DNA from: Vibrio sp. CB1-14
GTDB lineage: Bacteria; Pseudomonadota; Gammaproteobacteria; Enterobacterales; Vibrionaceae
Assembly: GCF_040412085.2 (NCBI RefSeq)
Contig: NZ_CP115920.1
Coordinates: 1,860,001 to 1,924,000 of the forward strand
Direction of reading: 5' to 3'
DNA length: 64,000 bases
The notes under the pieces were generated by a model. That model was not told the DNA's origin. It searched no databases and saw only the letters and a program-made list of their open reading frames with translations. Position 1 is the first letter of the stretch. Each line of letters begins with the position of its first letter. The translations under genes and the position numbers were made by a program. Of this stretch, positions 1 to 9,335 are shown one piece after another.

Positions 1-1101
1 GTAAACAGCACCATTCAAACCAATATTTACACTCTAATCATTACCACAGCCGTGTTAGTGATGGTTGTTTTTGGATTGTTCTTTGGACTGCGCCGCTGGG
101 TTAATCGCGCACTTAAGAGTATTACTAGGCAGCTAAAACGTTTGGTTGAGCACGACTTAACGGGCGTCGTAGAGCTTTCAGGTCCCTCGGAAATGCGTGA
201 TATTGCCAGAAAGTTGAATCAGGTTATTGAGTCGACCCATGACTCAATCGAAGTGGTTACCCGTAACTGTGAAACCTTGTACCAAACCGCAGAAATCAGT
301 CATGGCGCAGCAGAATCGACGCGAAGCAGTTTGCTAGCGCAAAACGAATCTCTCGATAGCATGGTTGCTACAGTGACTCAGTTGGAAGCGTCAATCAAAG
401 AAATCGCGACCGTGACGACGTCCTCATTTTCTGATTCGCAGCAGGCAGAAGAGTTTGCTTCTCTGGGGCTAAAAGCGGTCGAGGAGAATCAGCAACGTTT
501 GCATACCCTTGAAACGACACTCGGCAACAATGAAACCTCGATGAATGAGTTGGATGGTAAAGTAAAGCAAATCCAAGAAATGGTCGATATGATCAGTGGT
601 ATTGCAGACAACACCAACTTGTTAGCGCTCAACGCTGCCATTGAAGCGGCGCGAGCGGGTGAAATGGGACGCGGCTTTGCCGTTGTTGCGGATGAAGTAC
701 GCAAGCTCGCGAGCGATACCTCAGAGCAAACCACCAATATTCGCCAAATGATGGCTGAGCTGATGGACGCCGCCCAAGATTCGAGACAATCTGTTATCGA
801 GTCTCGAGCTGAAATGAATCACGCCCTAGATTCTAGTGAGCGAGTCAAAACGTCGTTCTCAGATATTGCGCTGTCTGTGAATCATATTCGAGAACGAGCG
901 GAGCAAGTATCTGTGGCAACCGAAGAGCAAGAGCGAGCGACAGCAGAAGTAGGGCGCGCCATTGTTCATGTCACCGACCAAGGTGAGCATTCAAATATGC
1001 AGCTTGAGTCTATGGTTGAAAGTGCTGAGCAGGTGGCTGATATCGCAGGCCACCAGCAAGCAATGCTTCACAAGTACGAGCTCAATCGTCTATCCGTTTG
1101 A
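1..1101 (+). CDS. methyl-accepting chemotaxis protein, 3' part (partial)
   Basis: The reading frame is open from the first base, so the true start and the periplasmic sensor domain lie outside the window. What remains begins with the end of the periplasmic region, then a transmembrane helix (about [19 protein letters not shown]), a HAMP linker and a long coiled-coil signalling domain. The signalling tip is unmistakable: [18 protein letters not shown] followed by [15 protein letters not shown], the hairpin that contacts CheA and CheW. Family knowledge says such proteins relay ligand binding to CheA kinase and so control flagellar rotation. The ligand cannot be told because the sensor domain is missing. 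No pentapeptide CheR-docking tail is seen at the C-terminus, which ends ...NRLSV. Confidence 0.93.
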   Translation, partial: VNSTIQTNIYTLIITTAVLVMVVFGLFFGLRRWVNRALKSITRQLKRLVEHDLTGVVELSGPSEMRDIARKLNQVIESTHDSIEVVTRNCETLYQTAEISHGAAESTRSSLLAQNESLDSMVATVTQLEASIKEIATVTTSSFSDSQQAEEFASLGLKAVEENQQRLHTLETTLGNNETSMNELDGKVKQIQEMVDMISGIADNTNLLALNAAIEAARAGEMGRGFAVVADEVRKLASDTSEQTTNIRQMMAELMDAAQDSRQSVIESRAEMNHALDSSERVKTSFSDIALSVNHIRERAEQVSVATEEQERATAEVGRAIVHVTDQGEHSNMQLESMVESAEQVADIAGHQQAMLHKYELNRLSV

Positions 1102-1134
1102 ACGAACAGCAGTTTAAACGAATAGCGGTTTAAC

Positions 1135-1935
1135 CTAATTAGACTCGCGATCGTTCCTAAAAGGCTGGGTAAGTAACTTATCCAGCCTCTGCTCGTTTTT
1201 AGCCGCAAATTCTGGAATGCCTATCTCCACCTTATCGTGTCCAAGCTCTGGCTGAGCGCGATAGGTGCCAAACCAGCGATCCCATACCGACAAAAAGAAA
1301 CCAAAGTTGGAGTGTGTCTCCTTGGGTATTACCGAGTGATGAACGCGATGAAAATCCGGAGTCACCACGATTTTTCTTAGAGCTTTGTCTACGGGTGCAG
1401 GCAGCTTGGCATTGCTGTGATTAAACATCGCGCTCGCATTAAGAACAATCTCAAACACCAATACTGCAACAGGTGGGATCCCAAGCGCCATCACTACGCC
1501 AATTTTGATCCACATCGATAGCACAATTTCAATGGGGTGGAAGCGAGCACCGGTGGTGACGTCTATATCTCTATCCGCGTGATGCATGCGGTGTAATCGC
1601 CAAAGTATGGGCAGTCGATGGAACACGACATGCTGAAAGTAGATAACGCCATCAAGCAAGATGACGCTGATTGGTACTACCAGCCATAAGGGCAAGGCAA
1701 GGTGGTTGAAAAGCCCCACTTGAAGTTGAGCCGCGCGCAAAGATGCTTCAATCGCTAAAAGGGGCATGGCAACCGCTAAGGTTAAAGAGTTAAACCCTAC
1801 GAGCGCGAGATTGTTACTCCAACGTAATAAACGGCTGCGCGTTCGCGCCTTTCTTGGGACTGCCCACTCCCAGACAGCGCAGAGCACTAATACAGAAAGA
1901 AAGATCGCTAGGCGAATAGTGTCACTGTTTTCCAT
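1135..1935 (-). CDS. sterol desaturase / fatty acid hydroxylase superfamily membrane protein
   Basis: A 266-residue integral membrane protein. The histidine clusters that bind the di-iron centre of this superfamily are present: HVVFH, HRMHH, FNHSN and HRVHH. Hydrophobic stretches near the N-terminus and around the middle fit four or so membrane helices. I chose the start MENSDTIRL because an AAGGAA ribosome site lies 12 bases upstream; a longer frame would run into the divergently transcribed tapT. Family members hydroxylate or desaturate fatty acids, sterols or carotenoids, and some act in ornithine-lipid or alkylglycerol metabolism. The substrate here is unknown. It stands alone and converges with the chemoreceptor gene. 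Confidence 0.85.
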   Translation of the reverse strand: MENSDTIRLAIFLSVLVLCAVWEWAVPRKARTRSRLLRWSNNLALVGFNSLTLAVAMPLLAIEASLRAAQLQVGLFNHLALPLWLVVPISVILLDGVIYFQHVVFHRLPILWRLHRMHHADRDIDVTTGARFHPIEIVLSMWIKIGVVMALGIPPVAVLVFEIVLNASAMFNHSNAKLPAPVDKALRKIVVTPDFHRVHHSVIPKETHSNFGFFLSVWDRWFGTYRAQPELGHDKVEIGIPEFAAKNEQRLDKLLTQPFRNDRESN

Positions 1936-2004
1936 TGCTATTGAGTTTCCTTTTACTAACGCACGTTGGCAGAGTAGAATCCCGCCACCTTTTGTCAAAG
2001 TACC

Positions 2005-2766
2005 ATGATTATGAGACGCCACGCCTTCCACGCCATGTATGACGAGCGACTTGCCGCAGCCACTAAACCATTCAACGCCCGCGGAGCAAAAGTTGAACGT
2101 TGTAAAACCTGCCAAATCGCCAAGCAATACTGTATCTGCGAACACCAACCCGTACCGAACCTTGATATTGCGGTCATGCTGTTGGTCTCTGATGCAGAGA
2201 TCTTAAAACCAAGCAATACTGGGCGTTTAATACTTGATACGGTTGAGCAAGGCTATGCGTTTCCTTGGCATCGTACTGAGCCAAATGCAGACATGTTGGC
2301 GGTGTTAAATGATGAGACCTTACAGCCGATTATAATCTTTCCAGAAGATTATGTAGATGATAAAACGCGTGTTCTAGAAATGGGTGCGCAATCTGAGTTA
2401 AATACGACTTTATCTGAAGGTAAAAAGCCACTGTTTATCTTTTTGGACGGCAGTTGGCGAGAAGCACGAAGAATGTTTCGCAAATCGCCGTATTTGGACA
2501 GGTTCCCAGTTTGTTCTATCAAACCAGAAGCCGTGTCGAATTACGTAATGCGCAAGTCTGAGAATGAAGACCACCTAGCGACCGCAGAAGTGGCCAGTTT
2601 AGTATTTGAGCAATTTGGCGAAGAGAAAACCGCCAATACACTCGCTCTTTGGTTTGCTGCTTTTCGTGAAAGCTACATGTTAAGTAAGACTCGCTTCTCT
2701 CCTGATCTCACTCGTCCAGAGTTAAATAATTTCATAGCTCTAATAAAAAACGAGACGTTGCTCTAA
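2005..2766 (+). CDS. tapT: DTW-domain tRNA-uridine aminocarboxypropyltransferase
   Basis: A 253-residue protein matching E. coli TapT (YfiP) over its length. It has the N-terminal cysteine pairs (CKTC, CIC), the KPSNTGRLI segment that is strongly conserved in this family, and the DTW-type motif as LDGSWREARRMFRKSPYL. TapT transfers the 3-amino-3-carboxypropyl group of SAM to U47 of several tRNAs (acp3U47). Two ATG codons two codons apart (2005 and 2011) are possible starts and neither has a strong ribosome site. It is divergent from the fatty acid hydroxylase gene with about 70 bases between starts. Confidence 0.9.
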   Translation: MIMRRHAFHAMYDERLAAATKPFNARGAKVERCKTCQIAKQYCICEHQPVPNLDIAVMLLVSDAEILKPSNTGRLILDTVEQGYAFPWHRTEPNADMLAVLNDETLQPIIIFPEDYVDDKTRVLEMGAQSELNTTLSEGKKPLFIFLDGSWREARRMFRKSPYLDRFPVCSIKPEAVSNYVMRKSENEDHLATAEVASLVFEQFGEEKTANTLALWFAAFRESYMLSKTRFSPDLTRPELNNFIALIKNETLL

Positions 2767-2919
2767 TAGTGTCCATTTAGGTGACGACTTGTTAACCAAG
2801 CGGTGCAAGCAAAGGTATAAATTGGGGCTGCATCACGGTTTGAGGGGGTAGGGATATGGATAATGCCATCAGTTATTCTATTTTTTTCGCCTCAGATTGA
2901 GGTTTCAAGGAGAGTTTTC

Positions 2920-3828
2920 ATGTATTACGGCTTTGACGTCGGCGGCACAAAAATTGAGTTTGGTGCTTTCAACGAAAAACTAGAACGTGTAGCCACTGAG
3001 CGCGTTCCAACACCAGTTGATGATTATCAAGTATTGGTCGATACGTTAGCGGGTTTAGTTGCGAAATACGACGCAGAGTTGGGTACAGAAGGGAAAGTGG
3101 GTCTCGGTCTTCCTGGTATGGAAGATGCGGACGACGGTACCGTACTGACAGTAAATATCGGCTGTGCGAAAGGTAAACCGTTACGTCACGACCTACAACA
3201 AAAAATTGGTCGTGAAGTGAAGTTAGAAAATGACGCAAACTGTTTTGCGCTTTCTGAAGCTTGGGATGATGAACTTAAAGATTCGCCTTCAGTGATGGGG
3301 TTGATCCTGGGTACTGGTTTTGGTGGCGGTTTGATTTACGAAGGAAAAGTATTCTCAGGTCGTAACAACGTTGCTGGTGAGTTAGGCCATATGCGCTTGC
3401 CTATTGATGCATGGTTCCATCTAGGAGAAAAAGCACCTCTTCTGGATTGCGGTTGCGGTAAAAAAGGTTGCTTGGACAATTACCTGTCAGGTCGTGGCTT
3501 TGAGCTTCTTTATGCTAATTATTATGGCGAGAGCAAGAAAGCGATTGATATTATTAAAGCGCGTGAAGCTGGTGATGCAGAGGCGACTGAATTTGTCGAC
3601 ATGTTCATGGAACTGTTAGCTATCTGCTTTGCGAACATCTTCACCGGAAATGATCCACATGTCGTGACACTTGGTGGTGGTCTGTCTAACTTCGATTTGA
3701 TTTACGAAGAAATGCCTAAGCGCGTGCCAAAATATTTAATGTCTGTGGCTAAATGCCCTAAGATTGTGAAAGCGAAACACGGCGATTCAGGCGGCGTTCG
3801 CGGCGCAGCATTCTTGAACATTAAGTAA
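2920..3828 (+). CDS. nagK: N-acetylglucosamine kinase, ROK family
   Basis: A 302-residue ROK kinase that phosphorylates GlcNAc to GlcNAc-6-phosphate, feeding cell-wall or chitin-derived sugar into central metabolism. The N-terminus [14 protein letters not shown] is the phosphate-binding loop, [12 protein letters not shown] is the sugar-binding segment, GTGFGGG the second nucleotide motif, and [17 protein letters not shown] the ROK zinc cluster. Length and sequence follow E. coli NagK (303 residues) closely. The start is the ATG with AGGAGA upstream; an in-frame extension of 19 codons has no ribosome site. It is a single gene followed by a strong terminator. Confidence 0.95.
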   Translation: MYYGFDVGGTKIEFGAFNEKLERVATERVPTPVDDYQVLVDTLAGLVAKYDAELGTEGKVGLGLPGMEDADDGTVLTVNIGCAKGKPLRHDLQQKIGREVKLENDANCFALSEAWDDELKDSPSVMGLILGTGFGGGLIYEGKVFSGRNNVAGELGHMRLPIDAWFHLGEKAPLLDCGCGKKGCLDNYLSGRGFELLYANYYGESKKAIDIIKAREAGDAEATEFVDMFMELLAICFANIFTGNDPHVVTLGGGLSNFDLIYEEMPKRVPKYLMSVAKCPKIVKAKHGDSGGVRGAAFLNIK

Positions 3829-3845
3829 TTGCCATCGTTTTAAGT

Positions 3846-3870
3846 AAGGCGACCCAGTGGGTCGCCTTTT
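3846..3870 (+). terminator. intrinsic terminator of nagK
   Basis: GGCGACCC and GGGTCGCC pair around a two-base centre and are followed by TTTT. It lies 18 bases after the nagK stop codon. Confidence 0.85.
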
Positions 3871-3916
3871 CTGTTTTTAGGTGGGAGTTGTCGTCAAAGC
3901 GAAAGTGATCTATCAT

Positions 3917-3939
3917 TTGATACATTAAGAGTATATCAA
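3917..3939. promoter_or_regulatory. imperfect inverted repeat, possible antitoxin operator
   Basis: TTGATAC and GTATATCAA flank a seven-base centre just upstream of the antitoxin start. Toxin-antitoxin operons of this type are usually autorepressed through such AT-rich palindromes. The arms are imperfect, so this is a suggestion only. Confidence 0.35.
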
Positions 3940-3951
3940 GTGGTGGTTTAA

Positions 3952-4395
3952 ATGAGTGCTTCAACTAAATTCGTTCCTTCTCGTTCAAAGGCTAGCTTTT
4001 GGTCGCAGATTGGCGTGCCTCCAAGAGGGCGCAAACTCTATGAAGCGATTGAAGCAGGCTTCGACTTTGCAACCTACCAAAAGCTCGCGACAGCGACGGG
4101 GATAGAGAAAAAAGAGCTCGCTCGTATCACCAACATCAAAAGCGCAACACTGAGCCGCCGAGCGAAGGATGGTAAATTCTCTTCAGATGAAAGTGACAGG
4201 CTTTACCGATATGCCGAAGTCTACAATGCGTCACTGCGTTTGTTTGAGAACAATAAAATCAAAGCGTTTCAGTGGATGCACAACCCAGTGAAGGCATTAG
4301 GGTACATCGCGCCGAGCGACATGTTGAAAACCAGTGCTGAAACCGAAGAAGTACTAAGCGTAATTGGCCGCCTCGAGCATGGCGTTTTCAATTAA
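3952..4395 (+). CDS. Xre/MbcA/ParS-type antitoxin (DUF2384)
   Basis: A 147-residue protein. The middle resembles the Xre-like N-terminal helix-turn-helix region of these antitoxins (about residues 50-85), and the C-terminal third is the DUF2384 toxin-binding region, with the typical AFQWMHNPVKALGYIAPSDML and a final helix ending GRLEHGVFN. The stop codon overlaps the start of the RES toxin gene (TAATG), the usual arrangement of res-xre operons. The protein should neutralise the downstream toxin and repress the operon. Assignment rests on the domain pattern and on the partner gene. Confidence 0.88.
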   Translation: MSASTKFVPSRSKASFWSQIGVPPRGRKLYEAIEAGFDFATYQKLATATGIEKKELARITNIKSATLSRRAKDGKFSSDESDRLYRYAEVYNASLRLFENNKIKAFQWMHNPVKALGYIAPSDMLKTSAETEEVLSVIGRLEHGVFN

Positions 4396-4865
4396 TGCAG
4401 TTGTATCGAATTGTAAAGAGAAAATTCGCCACAAGCATAGAGCAAGTCTTTGATGGTGAGGGGGCGCGGCGCTATGGTGGGCGATGGAACTCGGCAGGCA
4501 TGCGATGTGTGTATCTCGCAACGTCCGAGTCATTGGCCATTTTAGAAGTGCTGGTGCATCTCAACGATTCTGAGCTGCTCAATGACTATGAGTTGTATCG
4601 TATTGATGTGGACGATAATGCGATCATCGAACTTGACCAAAGCTATTTGCCGGATGATTGGCAAGAAGATCCGGCACCGGCGTCGACCGCACAAATTGGT
4701 GATGAATGGATAGGCAGTGACATAAGTCTTTTTCTTAAAATCCCTTCGACTATCGTACCGCGAGAGTTCAATTGCCTGCTAAATCTCGCTCATCCTGATT
4801 TTGACTTAGAGAAACTTAACGTCGTTAAGCTCAACTTTGAGCCGGATCCTCGTTTGCTTGGTTAA
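4395..4865 (+). CDS. RES-domain toxin (NAD-targeting)
   Basis: A 156-residue RES domain, named for its conserved Arg, Glu and Ser. Visible are the arginine in YGGRWNSAGMRCVYLA, the glutamate in LAILEVLVHL and the serine in KIPSTIVPREFNCLLN. Characterised relatives (ResT, MbcT, ParT) degrade NAD+ or ADP-ribosylate a target and halt growth. It is translationally coupled to the antitoxin by a one-base overlap. Nothing suggests damage: length and all three signature residues are intact. Confidence 0.9.
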   Translation: MQLYRIVKRKFATSIEQVFDGEGARRYGGRWNSAGMRCVYLATSESLAILEVLVHLNDSELLNDYELYRIDVDDNAIIELDQSYLPDDWQEDPAPASTAQIGDEWIGSDISLFLKIPSTIVPREFNCLLNLAHPDFDLEKLNVVKLNFEPDPRLLG

Positions 4866-4876
4866 GATAATCAAGG

Positions 4877-5770
4877 TTAAACGACAGGGCTGTGAGCCGG
4901 AAGCACTAGCTTGATGGCGTTTGGCAGGACACTGAACTTGATGTGCTTTGATGTTAGTGGTTCGCCATCGAGATTTACTGGCATCACTGAATCAGAAATC
5001 CACTCCAATGTTTTCACTTGGTTTCGCTTTACAAACGTGCCACTAAACTCGGGTTGTTGGAGCAGCTCATCGACCACTGCGGGAATATCGCCTGGCGTAA
5101 ACTCTTCCAATGACACTACGTCAAGCAGCCCATCATTGAGCATAGCGTTGGGTGACAAAGGTTGACCGCCGCCAGCCATTCTGCCGTTGCATACAGCGCC
5201 GACGACAACATGACTGTCTACTTCCTTGCCGTCATACAATACTCTGCCGCTAAAAGGTTGAAAATTAATCGCTTGAACAAGGCCTGCAAGGGTATAAGCA
5301 CCGCCACCTAAGAAGTTCTTCAAAGCTACGGGTGTATTAGCGGTGACCTGAGCGCCAAATCCGGCCGTGGCGATATTGATAAAGTGTCTTTCATTAGCCG
5401 ATGCCGCGTCGATAAACGTGGCTTGGCCGGTCAGTGCTAAATGCAGAGCATCATAAGGGGAGAGAGTTGGAATTTCGCAGGCTGTAGCAAAGTCATTAGC
5501 CGTACCGAGTGGTAGGACAGCTAACTCGATGTGAGAAAGTTTTTGTTTGAGCAGGGCATCGACCACTTCATTGATGGTGCCGTCACCACCGCCTGCGATG
5601 AGGCGTGTGACACCATTAGCACCGGCTTCTTGTACTAACCTTTCAATATCTCCGCCTTCCCACGTCACGCGAACCTCAAGTTGGTGCCCTTGTTCTCGAA
5701 GTTGATAGACGGCTTCTCGAATGTCTTCTTGAGCAGCTTTTTTACCGTTTAGTAGTAGGCGGATGGTCAT
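4877..5770 (-). CDS. yegS: lipid kinase YegS-like (diacylglycerol kinase catalytic domain)
   Basis: A 297-residue soluble lipid kinase of the YegS/DagK family. The nucleotide-binding signature GGGDGTINEVV lies at about residues 60-70, and LPLGTANDFA at about 103-112 is the conserved second motif. E. coli YegS phosphorylates phosphatidylglycerol in vitro; the physiological substrate is not settled. The start has AAGGAA seven bases upstream. It converges with the RES toxin gene with only 11 bases between stops. The yidA-like gene lies upstream on the same strand, about 50 bases away, so the two may be co-transcribed. Confidence 0.9.
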   Translation of the reverse strand: MTIRLLLNGKKAAQEDIREAVYQLREQGHQLEVRVTWEGGDIERLVQEAGANGVTRLIAGGGDGTINEVVDALLKQKLSHIELAVLPLGTANDFATACEIPTLSPYDALHLALTGQATFIDAASANERHFINIATAGFGAQVTANTPVALKNFLGGGAYTLAGLVQAINFQPFSGRVLYDGKEVDSHVVVGAVCNGRMAGGGQPLSPNAMLNDGLLDVVSLEEFTPGDIPAVVDELLQQPEFSGTFVKRNQVKTLEWISDSVMPVNLDGEPLTSKHIKFSVLPNAIKLVLPAHSPVV

Positions 5771-5823
5771 GTTCTTTCCTTAAAACAGCGAGTTAGCACT
5801 GAGTGCAGCGATATTACGAAAAA

Positions 5824-6627
5824 CTATAGCACAAATTTCTCAATCGCTTTTGCTACGCCGTCATCATCATTGCTGTCTGTGATGTAATCGGCAATCGCTT
5901 TGGTCGCTTCCATCGCATTCGCCATCGCGACACCTTTACCAGCAAACTTGATCATGTGATGGTCGTTTTCGGCATCACCAAAGCACATCGTTTGCTCATA
6001 AGGAATGCCCAGGTGATCGGCAACGACTTTAACCCCTTCACCTTTGTTGCTGAGTGGGTTTAAGAACTCTAAGAAGAATGGGGCGCTTTGAACGATGGTG
6101 TAATCATCGTGATACGACGCGTCAATCTTGGCAATGCCTTTAGTGAGTTTGCTCGGCTCGCCAACAATCATCGCTTTGATGATTTCATGGTCATCTTCTA
6201 AGCGTTCAAAGTCATAAACAGTGAAGTCGAGCTTATTGATTTCTGCTTCGTGGTCGGTGTATGGGTTAGCTTCTGTGGTAATCAATCCGATCTGCGTGCT
6301 GAACGCGTGACAGTGTAGCCCTAGTTCGTTTGCAAGACGTGCAATACGCTTAGCATCTTTGCCTGTTAGTGGCTGCTCGTGAAGCTTTTCACCACTTTTG
6401 ACCTTTTCAACGTAGGTGCCGTTAAAGTGAATAACAAAGTCGTCTTGCTCTGTTAAACCTAATTCTACAAGTGCATCCTTCATACCGTTAAGTGGTCGGC
6501 CAGAAGCAAGAACGACCGTAACGCCTTTGGCTTTAGCAGCAGCGATGGCTTGTTTGGTACGAGGGGTGATGTTTTTGTCGGATGTGAGTAGGGTTCCATC
6601 CATATCGATAGCGATGAGTTTGTACAC
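5824..6627 (-). CDS. yidA: Cof-type HAD-IIB sugar phosphatase (YidA-like)
   Basis: A 267-residue HAD phosphatase. Motif I is IDMDGTLLTSD near the N-terminus (nucleophile Asp), motif II includes LASGRP, motif III the conserved lysine in LSNKGEGV, and motif IV is CFGDAENDHHM. The pattern and length match E. coli YidA, which hydrolyses sugar phosphates such as erythrose-4-phosphate. Other Cof-type paralogues have broad, overlapping specificity, so the substrate is uncertain. It is divergent from queE. Confidence 0.88.
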   Translation of the reverse strand: MYKLIAIDMDGTLLTSDKNITPRTKQAIAAAKAKGVTVVLASGRPLNGMKDALVELGLTEQDDFVIHFNGTYVEKVKSGEKLHEQPLTGKDAKRIARLANELGLHCHAFSTQIGLITTEANPYTDHEAEINKLDFTVYDFERLEDDHEIIKAMIVGEPSKLTKGIAKIDASYHDDYTIVQSAPFFLEFLNPLSNKGEGVKVVADHLGIPYEQTMCFGDAENDHHMIKFAGKGVAMANAMEATKAIADYITDSNDDDGVAKAIEKFVL

Positions 6628-6776
6628 GTGACTTACCTAAAAAAGAAATAAAACAAAACCGCATGAGAATAGGGAAATTAGCCGCAGACTGCCAGTGATT
6701 TTGTCGTCCGGTTAATGTTGAATTTCTAGCGCGCATCCTTTAAGGTCTGCTCATCTTACATAAATGGCAAAATTTA

Positions 6777-7457
6777 ATGAGCGGTAAACAATTCAAGATC
6801 AATGAGATGTTTGAAACCATTCAAGGAGAGGGCGTGTTCACTGGCGTTCCTGCGGTATTCATTCGTCTACAGATCTGTAATGTGGGTTGTGCGTGGTGTG
6901 ATACCAAGCAGACCTGGGAAGCAAAGCAAGAAGATGAGCGCGCGTTCGGCGAAATCATCACTAAGCAAGGTGATAGCCCTACTTGGAGTGATGTCAGCGC
7001 AGATGAGGTCGTTGCTATGTATCAAGCCCAGGGCTTTACAGCGAAGCATATTGTCATTACTGGTGGTGAGCCTTGCGAATATGACTTAACGCCCCTTTGT
7101 GAGGCGTTTGAGGCTATCGATGCTCGTTGCCAAATCGAAACCAGCGGCACGTCAGAAGTGAGAGTCACTGAGAATACCTGGGTGACAGTGTCACCTAAGA
7201 TCGCCATGAAAGGCAAACGCGAAGTGCTTACCTCAGCGCTAGAGCGAGCGAATGAAATTAAACATCCTGTGGCGACGGATAACAACATTGAACAGCTTGA
7301 TGCGTTGCTTGACGGTGTGGCGTTAAAACCGGATGTGGTGATTGCGCTGCAGCCAATTAGCCAAAAGCCACGCGCGACAGAGCTTTGTATGAGCACGTGT
7401 ATCGCGCGTAACTGGCGTTTGTCGGTACAAACGCATAAATACTTAAATATTGCATAA
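6777..7457 (+). CDS. queE: 7-carboxy-7-deazaguanine synthase
   Basis: A 226-residue radical SAM enzyme that converts 6-carboxytetrahydropterin to 7-carboxy-7-deazaguanine in queuosine synthesis. The iron-sulphur cluster cysteines are Cys34, Cys38 and Cys41 (CNVGCAWC), and [12 protein letters not shown] is the SAM/substrate-binding glycine motif. MFETIQGEG at the N-terminus is diagnostic of QueE. It lies 20 bases upstream of queC and probably shares its transcript. An exact matS site sits inside the coding sequence. Confidence 0.95.
   Translation: MSGKQFKINEMFETIQGEGVFTGVPAVFIRLQICNVGCAWCDTKQTWEAKQEDERAFGEIITKQGDSPTWSDVSADEVVAMYQAQGFTAKHIVITGGEPCEYDLTPLCEAFEAIDARCQIETSGTSEVRVTENTWVTVSPKIAMKGKREVLTSALERANEIKHPVATDNNIEQLDALLDGVALKPDVVIALQPISQKPRATELCMSTCIARNWRLSVQTHKYLNIA
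7182..7194. other. matS site (MatP-binding), exact consensus
   Basis: GTGACAGTGTCAC fits the E. coli matS consensus GTGACRNYGTCAC at every defined position. It lies inside queE. MatP, encoded later in this window, binds such sites to organise the terminus macrodomain. Confidence 0.75.
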
Positions 7458-7477
7458 CACTAAATATGGAGACGGTA

Positions 7478-8164
7478 ATGAAGAAGGCAGTAGTAGTTTT
7501 TAGTGGTGGCCAAGACTCGACCACGTGTTTGGTGCAAGCATTAAAAGAGTATGATGAAGTACACGCAATCACGTTTGATTACGGTCAGAGACACAAGCTA
7601 GAAATCGAAGTCGCACAAGCTTTGACAGAAAAGCTTGGCGTAAAAGCACACAAAGTGATGGATGTAGGTCTTCTCAATGAACTGGCCATCAGCTCACTGA
7701 CACGTGATGACATTCCTGTCTCTCATGAACTGCAAGAAAATGGCTTACCAAACTCGTTTGTTCCGGGTCGTAATATTCTTTTTCTAACCTTAGCTGGTAT
7801 TTACGCTTATCAAATTGGCGCTTCAGCGGTTATCACGGGTGTGTGTGAAACCGACTTCTCTGGCTACCCAGATTGTCGCAATGACTTTATTAAGGCAATG
7901 AACAGTGCTTTGGTGCAGGGTATGGATAGAGAGCTGGATATCGTTACACCACTAATGTGGCTAGATAAAGCCGAAACATGGGCACTGGCAGACAAATATG
8001 ATGCGCTAGAGCTTGTTCGTAACGAGACGCTGACCTGTTATAACGGCATCGTTGGTGATGGTTGTGGTGATTGCCCATCATGTGAGCTGCGAGCAAATGG
8101 CCTAAACCATTATCTCGATAATCAGCAAGCGGTGATGCAATCACTTAAAGAGAAATCAAACTAA
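7478..8164 (+). CDS. queC: 7-cyano-7-deazaguanine synthase
   Basis: A 228-residue enzyme making preQ0 from 7-carboxy-7-deazaguanine, ammonia and ATP. The PP-loop SGGQDSTTC binds ATP at the N-terminus, and four cysteines in [16 protein letters not shown] near the C-terminus form the zinc site. I chose the second ATG ([11 protein letters not shown]) because GGAG lies in the right place before it; the ATG four codons upstream overlaps that ribosome site. It follows queE closely and ends at a strong terminator. Confidence 0.95.
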   Translation: MKKAVVVFSGGQDSTTCLVQALKEYDEVHAITFDYGQRHKLEIEVAQALTEKLGVKAHKVMDVGLLNELAISSLTRDDIPVSHELQENGLPNSFVPGRNILFLTLAGIYAYQIGASAVITGVCETDFSGYPDCRNDFIKAMNSALVQGMDRELDIVTPLMWLDKAETWALADKYDALELVRNETLTCYNGIVGDGCGDCPSCELRANGLNHYLDNQQAVMQSLKEKSN

Positions 8165-8192
8165 AAAGAGGCGCATGATGCGCCTCTTTATT
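8165..8192 (+). terminator. intrinsic terminator of queE-queC
   Basis: AAAGAGGCGCAT and ATGCGCCTCTTT form a perfect hairpin directly after the queC stop codon, followed by a T-rich run. Confidence 0.85.
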
Positions 8193-8227
8193 ATCTACTA
8201 CGTTTATTCAAAACGACAGTGGACTGA

Positions 8228-8587
8228 TTAGTTAAGTTTTAGATATAGCTTAGCAACCTCTGAAGGCTCCATTTCCTTACCGTCTAGCTGAGCGTTCCAG
8301 TTCGTGCCGATCAATACGCCGTCTTCGTCCAATGTCAGTAGCCAATCTTCAACGAAGATATCAAGGGGGATGTGCAGTACTTCAAAATCCGCCCACTCTT
8401 CAACGTTGTGAGTTTTTGCGTCTTCCTCTGACGACCAGAAAGGCATTACTTCACTGTTTTCGAACTCGGTCGAATCACACGCCAACCAACCATCTTCGTT
8501 GCGAAGACCCCATACAAGTTGGGTTTTGCTTGTTTCTTCAATAAACAGCTTTAGGTTTTGTTCGATATCAGACGTTAATTTGCTCAT
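8228..8587 (-). CDS. DUF2750 family protein
   Basis: A 119-residue acidic cytoplasmic protein. The pattern VWGLRNEDGWLACDS ... VMPFWSSEEDA ... EEWADFEVLHIPLDIF ... LDEDGVLIGTNW is that of DUF2750, whose function is not known. The long run of conserved acidic and tryptophan residues suggests a small immunity- or SMI1-like fold, but that is speculation. It stands alone between the queC terminator and the terminator of the OmpA/TolC operon. Confidence 0.75.
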   Translation of the reverse strand: MSKLTSDIEQNLKLFIEETSKTQLVWGLRNEDGWLACDSTEFENSEVMPFWSSEEDAKTHNVEEWADFEVLHIPLDIFVEDWLLTLDEDGVLIGTNWNAQLDGKEMEPSEVAKLYLKLN

Positions 8588-8659
8588 TGTTATCTACTCA
8601 TAGTAAGAACTGCTTACAAGACTAGCATGAGATCATTAATATCTAAATGAATTGGCAAT

Positions 8660-8687
8660 AAAAAAGCGCTCTAGAAGAGCGCTTTAT
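8660..8687 (-). terminator. intrinsic terminator of the TolC-OmpA operon
   Basis: On the minus strand AAAGCGCTCTTCTAGAGCGC is followed by TTTTTTATT, about 20 bases after the OmpA-family stop codon. Confidence 0.8.
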
Positions 8688-8709
8688 GTCTGATTGATGG
8701 AGAACTAGG

Positions 8710-9333
8710 CTACTTGCCGATTTTGGTGAATATCGTCCATTCAATTTTGACCTCACCCTTGTAGCCGACCACTGAAGCGACGACTTTACGATTCATTGCA
8801 TGAGCAAATTCACTGTCGCCTAATTCTTCAGGTTGCGTATCGCCAAAACCAACGATAGTGAGTCTGCTTGGGTCGATACCATTGCTTATTATGGCCTGCC
8901 TTACGACATCGGCGCGGTTTTGTGAAAGCAGCATATTCTTGTCAGTATTGCCGACGATACTCGCGAAACCTTGAATTTCAATGCTGGTTTCTGGGTACTC
9001 TTTTAGGAAGTCCGCCATCTCACTGATTTGATCTTGGAACACCGGCTTGATGTAGGTTGAGTTGTTATCAAACAAGATACGCAATGCCAGTGTGTTTGAA
9101 ACGTCGATGTACTCTTCACAGCCGTCGTTATCGAGTGCTGCGCCCTGCGGCGTAGTGATACATAGATCTCTTGCATTGATAACGCCGTCTCCGTCGTCAT
9201 CAATTAAATCTGCTTTCTGATCTGCAACTGGTGTTGGAATATATTCGTACTTATCGTTTTCTTCGTTGGAGGCCACAGCGGTAAGTGGCAATACCATTAG
9301 CCCACAGATGAGCAGTTTTCTCTGTAGTTTCAT
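8710..9333 (-). CDS. OmpA-family outer-membrane protein with calcium-binding-like segment
   Basis: A 207-residue exported protein. A signal peptide (KLLICGLMVLPLTAVA) precedes a short linker and a thrombospondin type 3-like segment DDDGDGVINARDLC. The C-terminal half is an OmpA peptidoglycan-binding domain, with IEIQGFAS, SQNRADVVRQAI and NRKVVASVVG. It starts two bases after the TolC-family gene stops, so the two are almost certainly co-translated. In Shewanella the same pair (AggA-type TolC plus an OmpA protein) belongs to the BpfA/LapA adhesin secretion locus, which suggests a role in stabilising such a secretion channel at the cell wall. Confidence 0.85.
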   Translation of the reverse strand: MKLQRKLLICGLMVLPLTAVASNEENDKYEYIPTPVADQKADLIDDDGDGVINARDLCITTPQGAALDNDGCEEYIDVSNTLALRILFDNNSTYIKPVFQDQISEMADFLKEYPETSIEIQGFASIVGNTDKNMLLSQNRADVVRQAIISNGIDPSRLTIVGFGDTQPEELGDSEFAHAMNRKVVASVVGYKGEVKIEWTIFTKIGK

Positions 9334-9335
9334 GA

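Noticed and set aside
2005..2148. Longer start for the fatty acid hydroxylase gene (71 extra codons on the minus strand)
   Set aside because: It would overlap the start of tapT on the other strand; the shorter start has a proper AAGGAA ribosome site and matches the membrane-protein N-terminus.
6306..6318. matS-like GTGACAGTGTAGC in the yidA-like gene
   Set aside because: The last three positions of the right arm do not match, so the palindrome is not kept.
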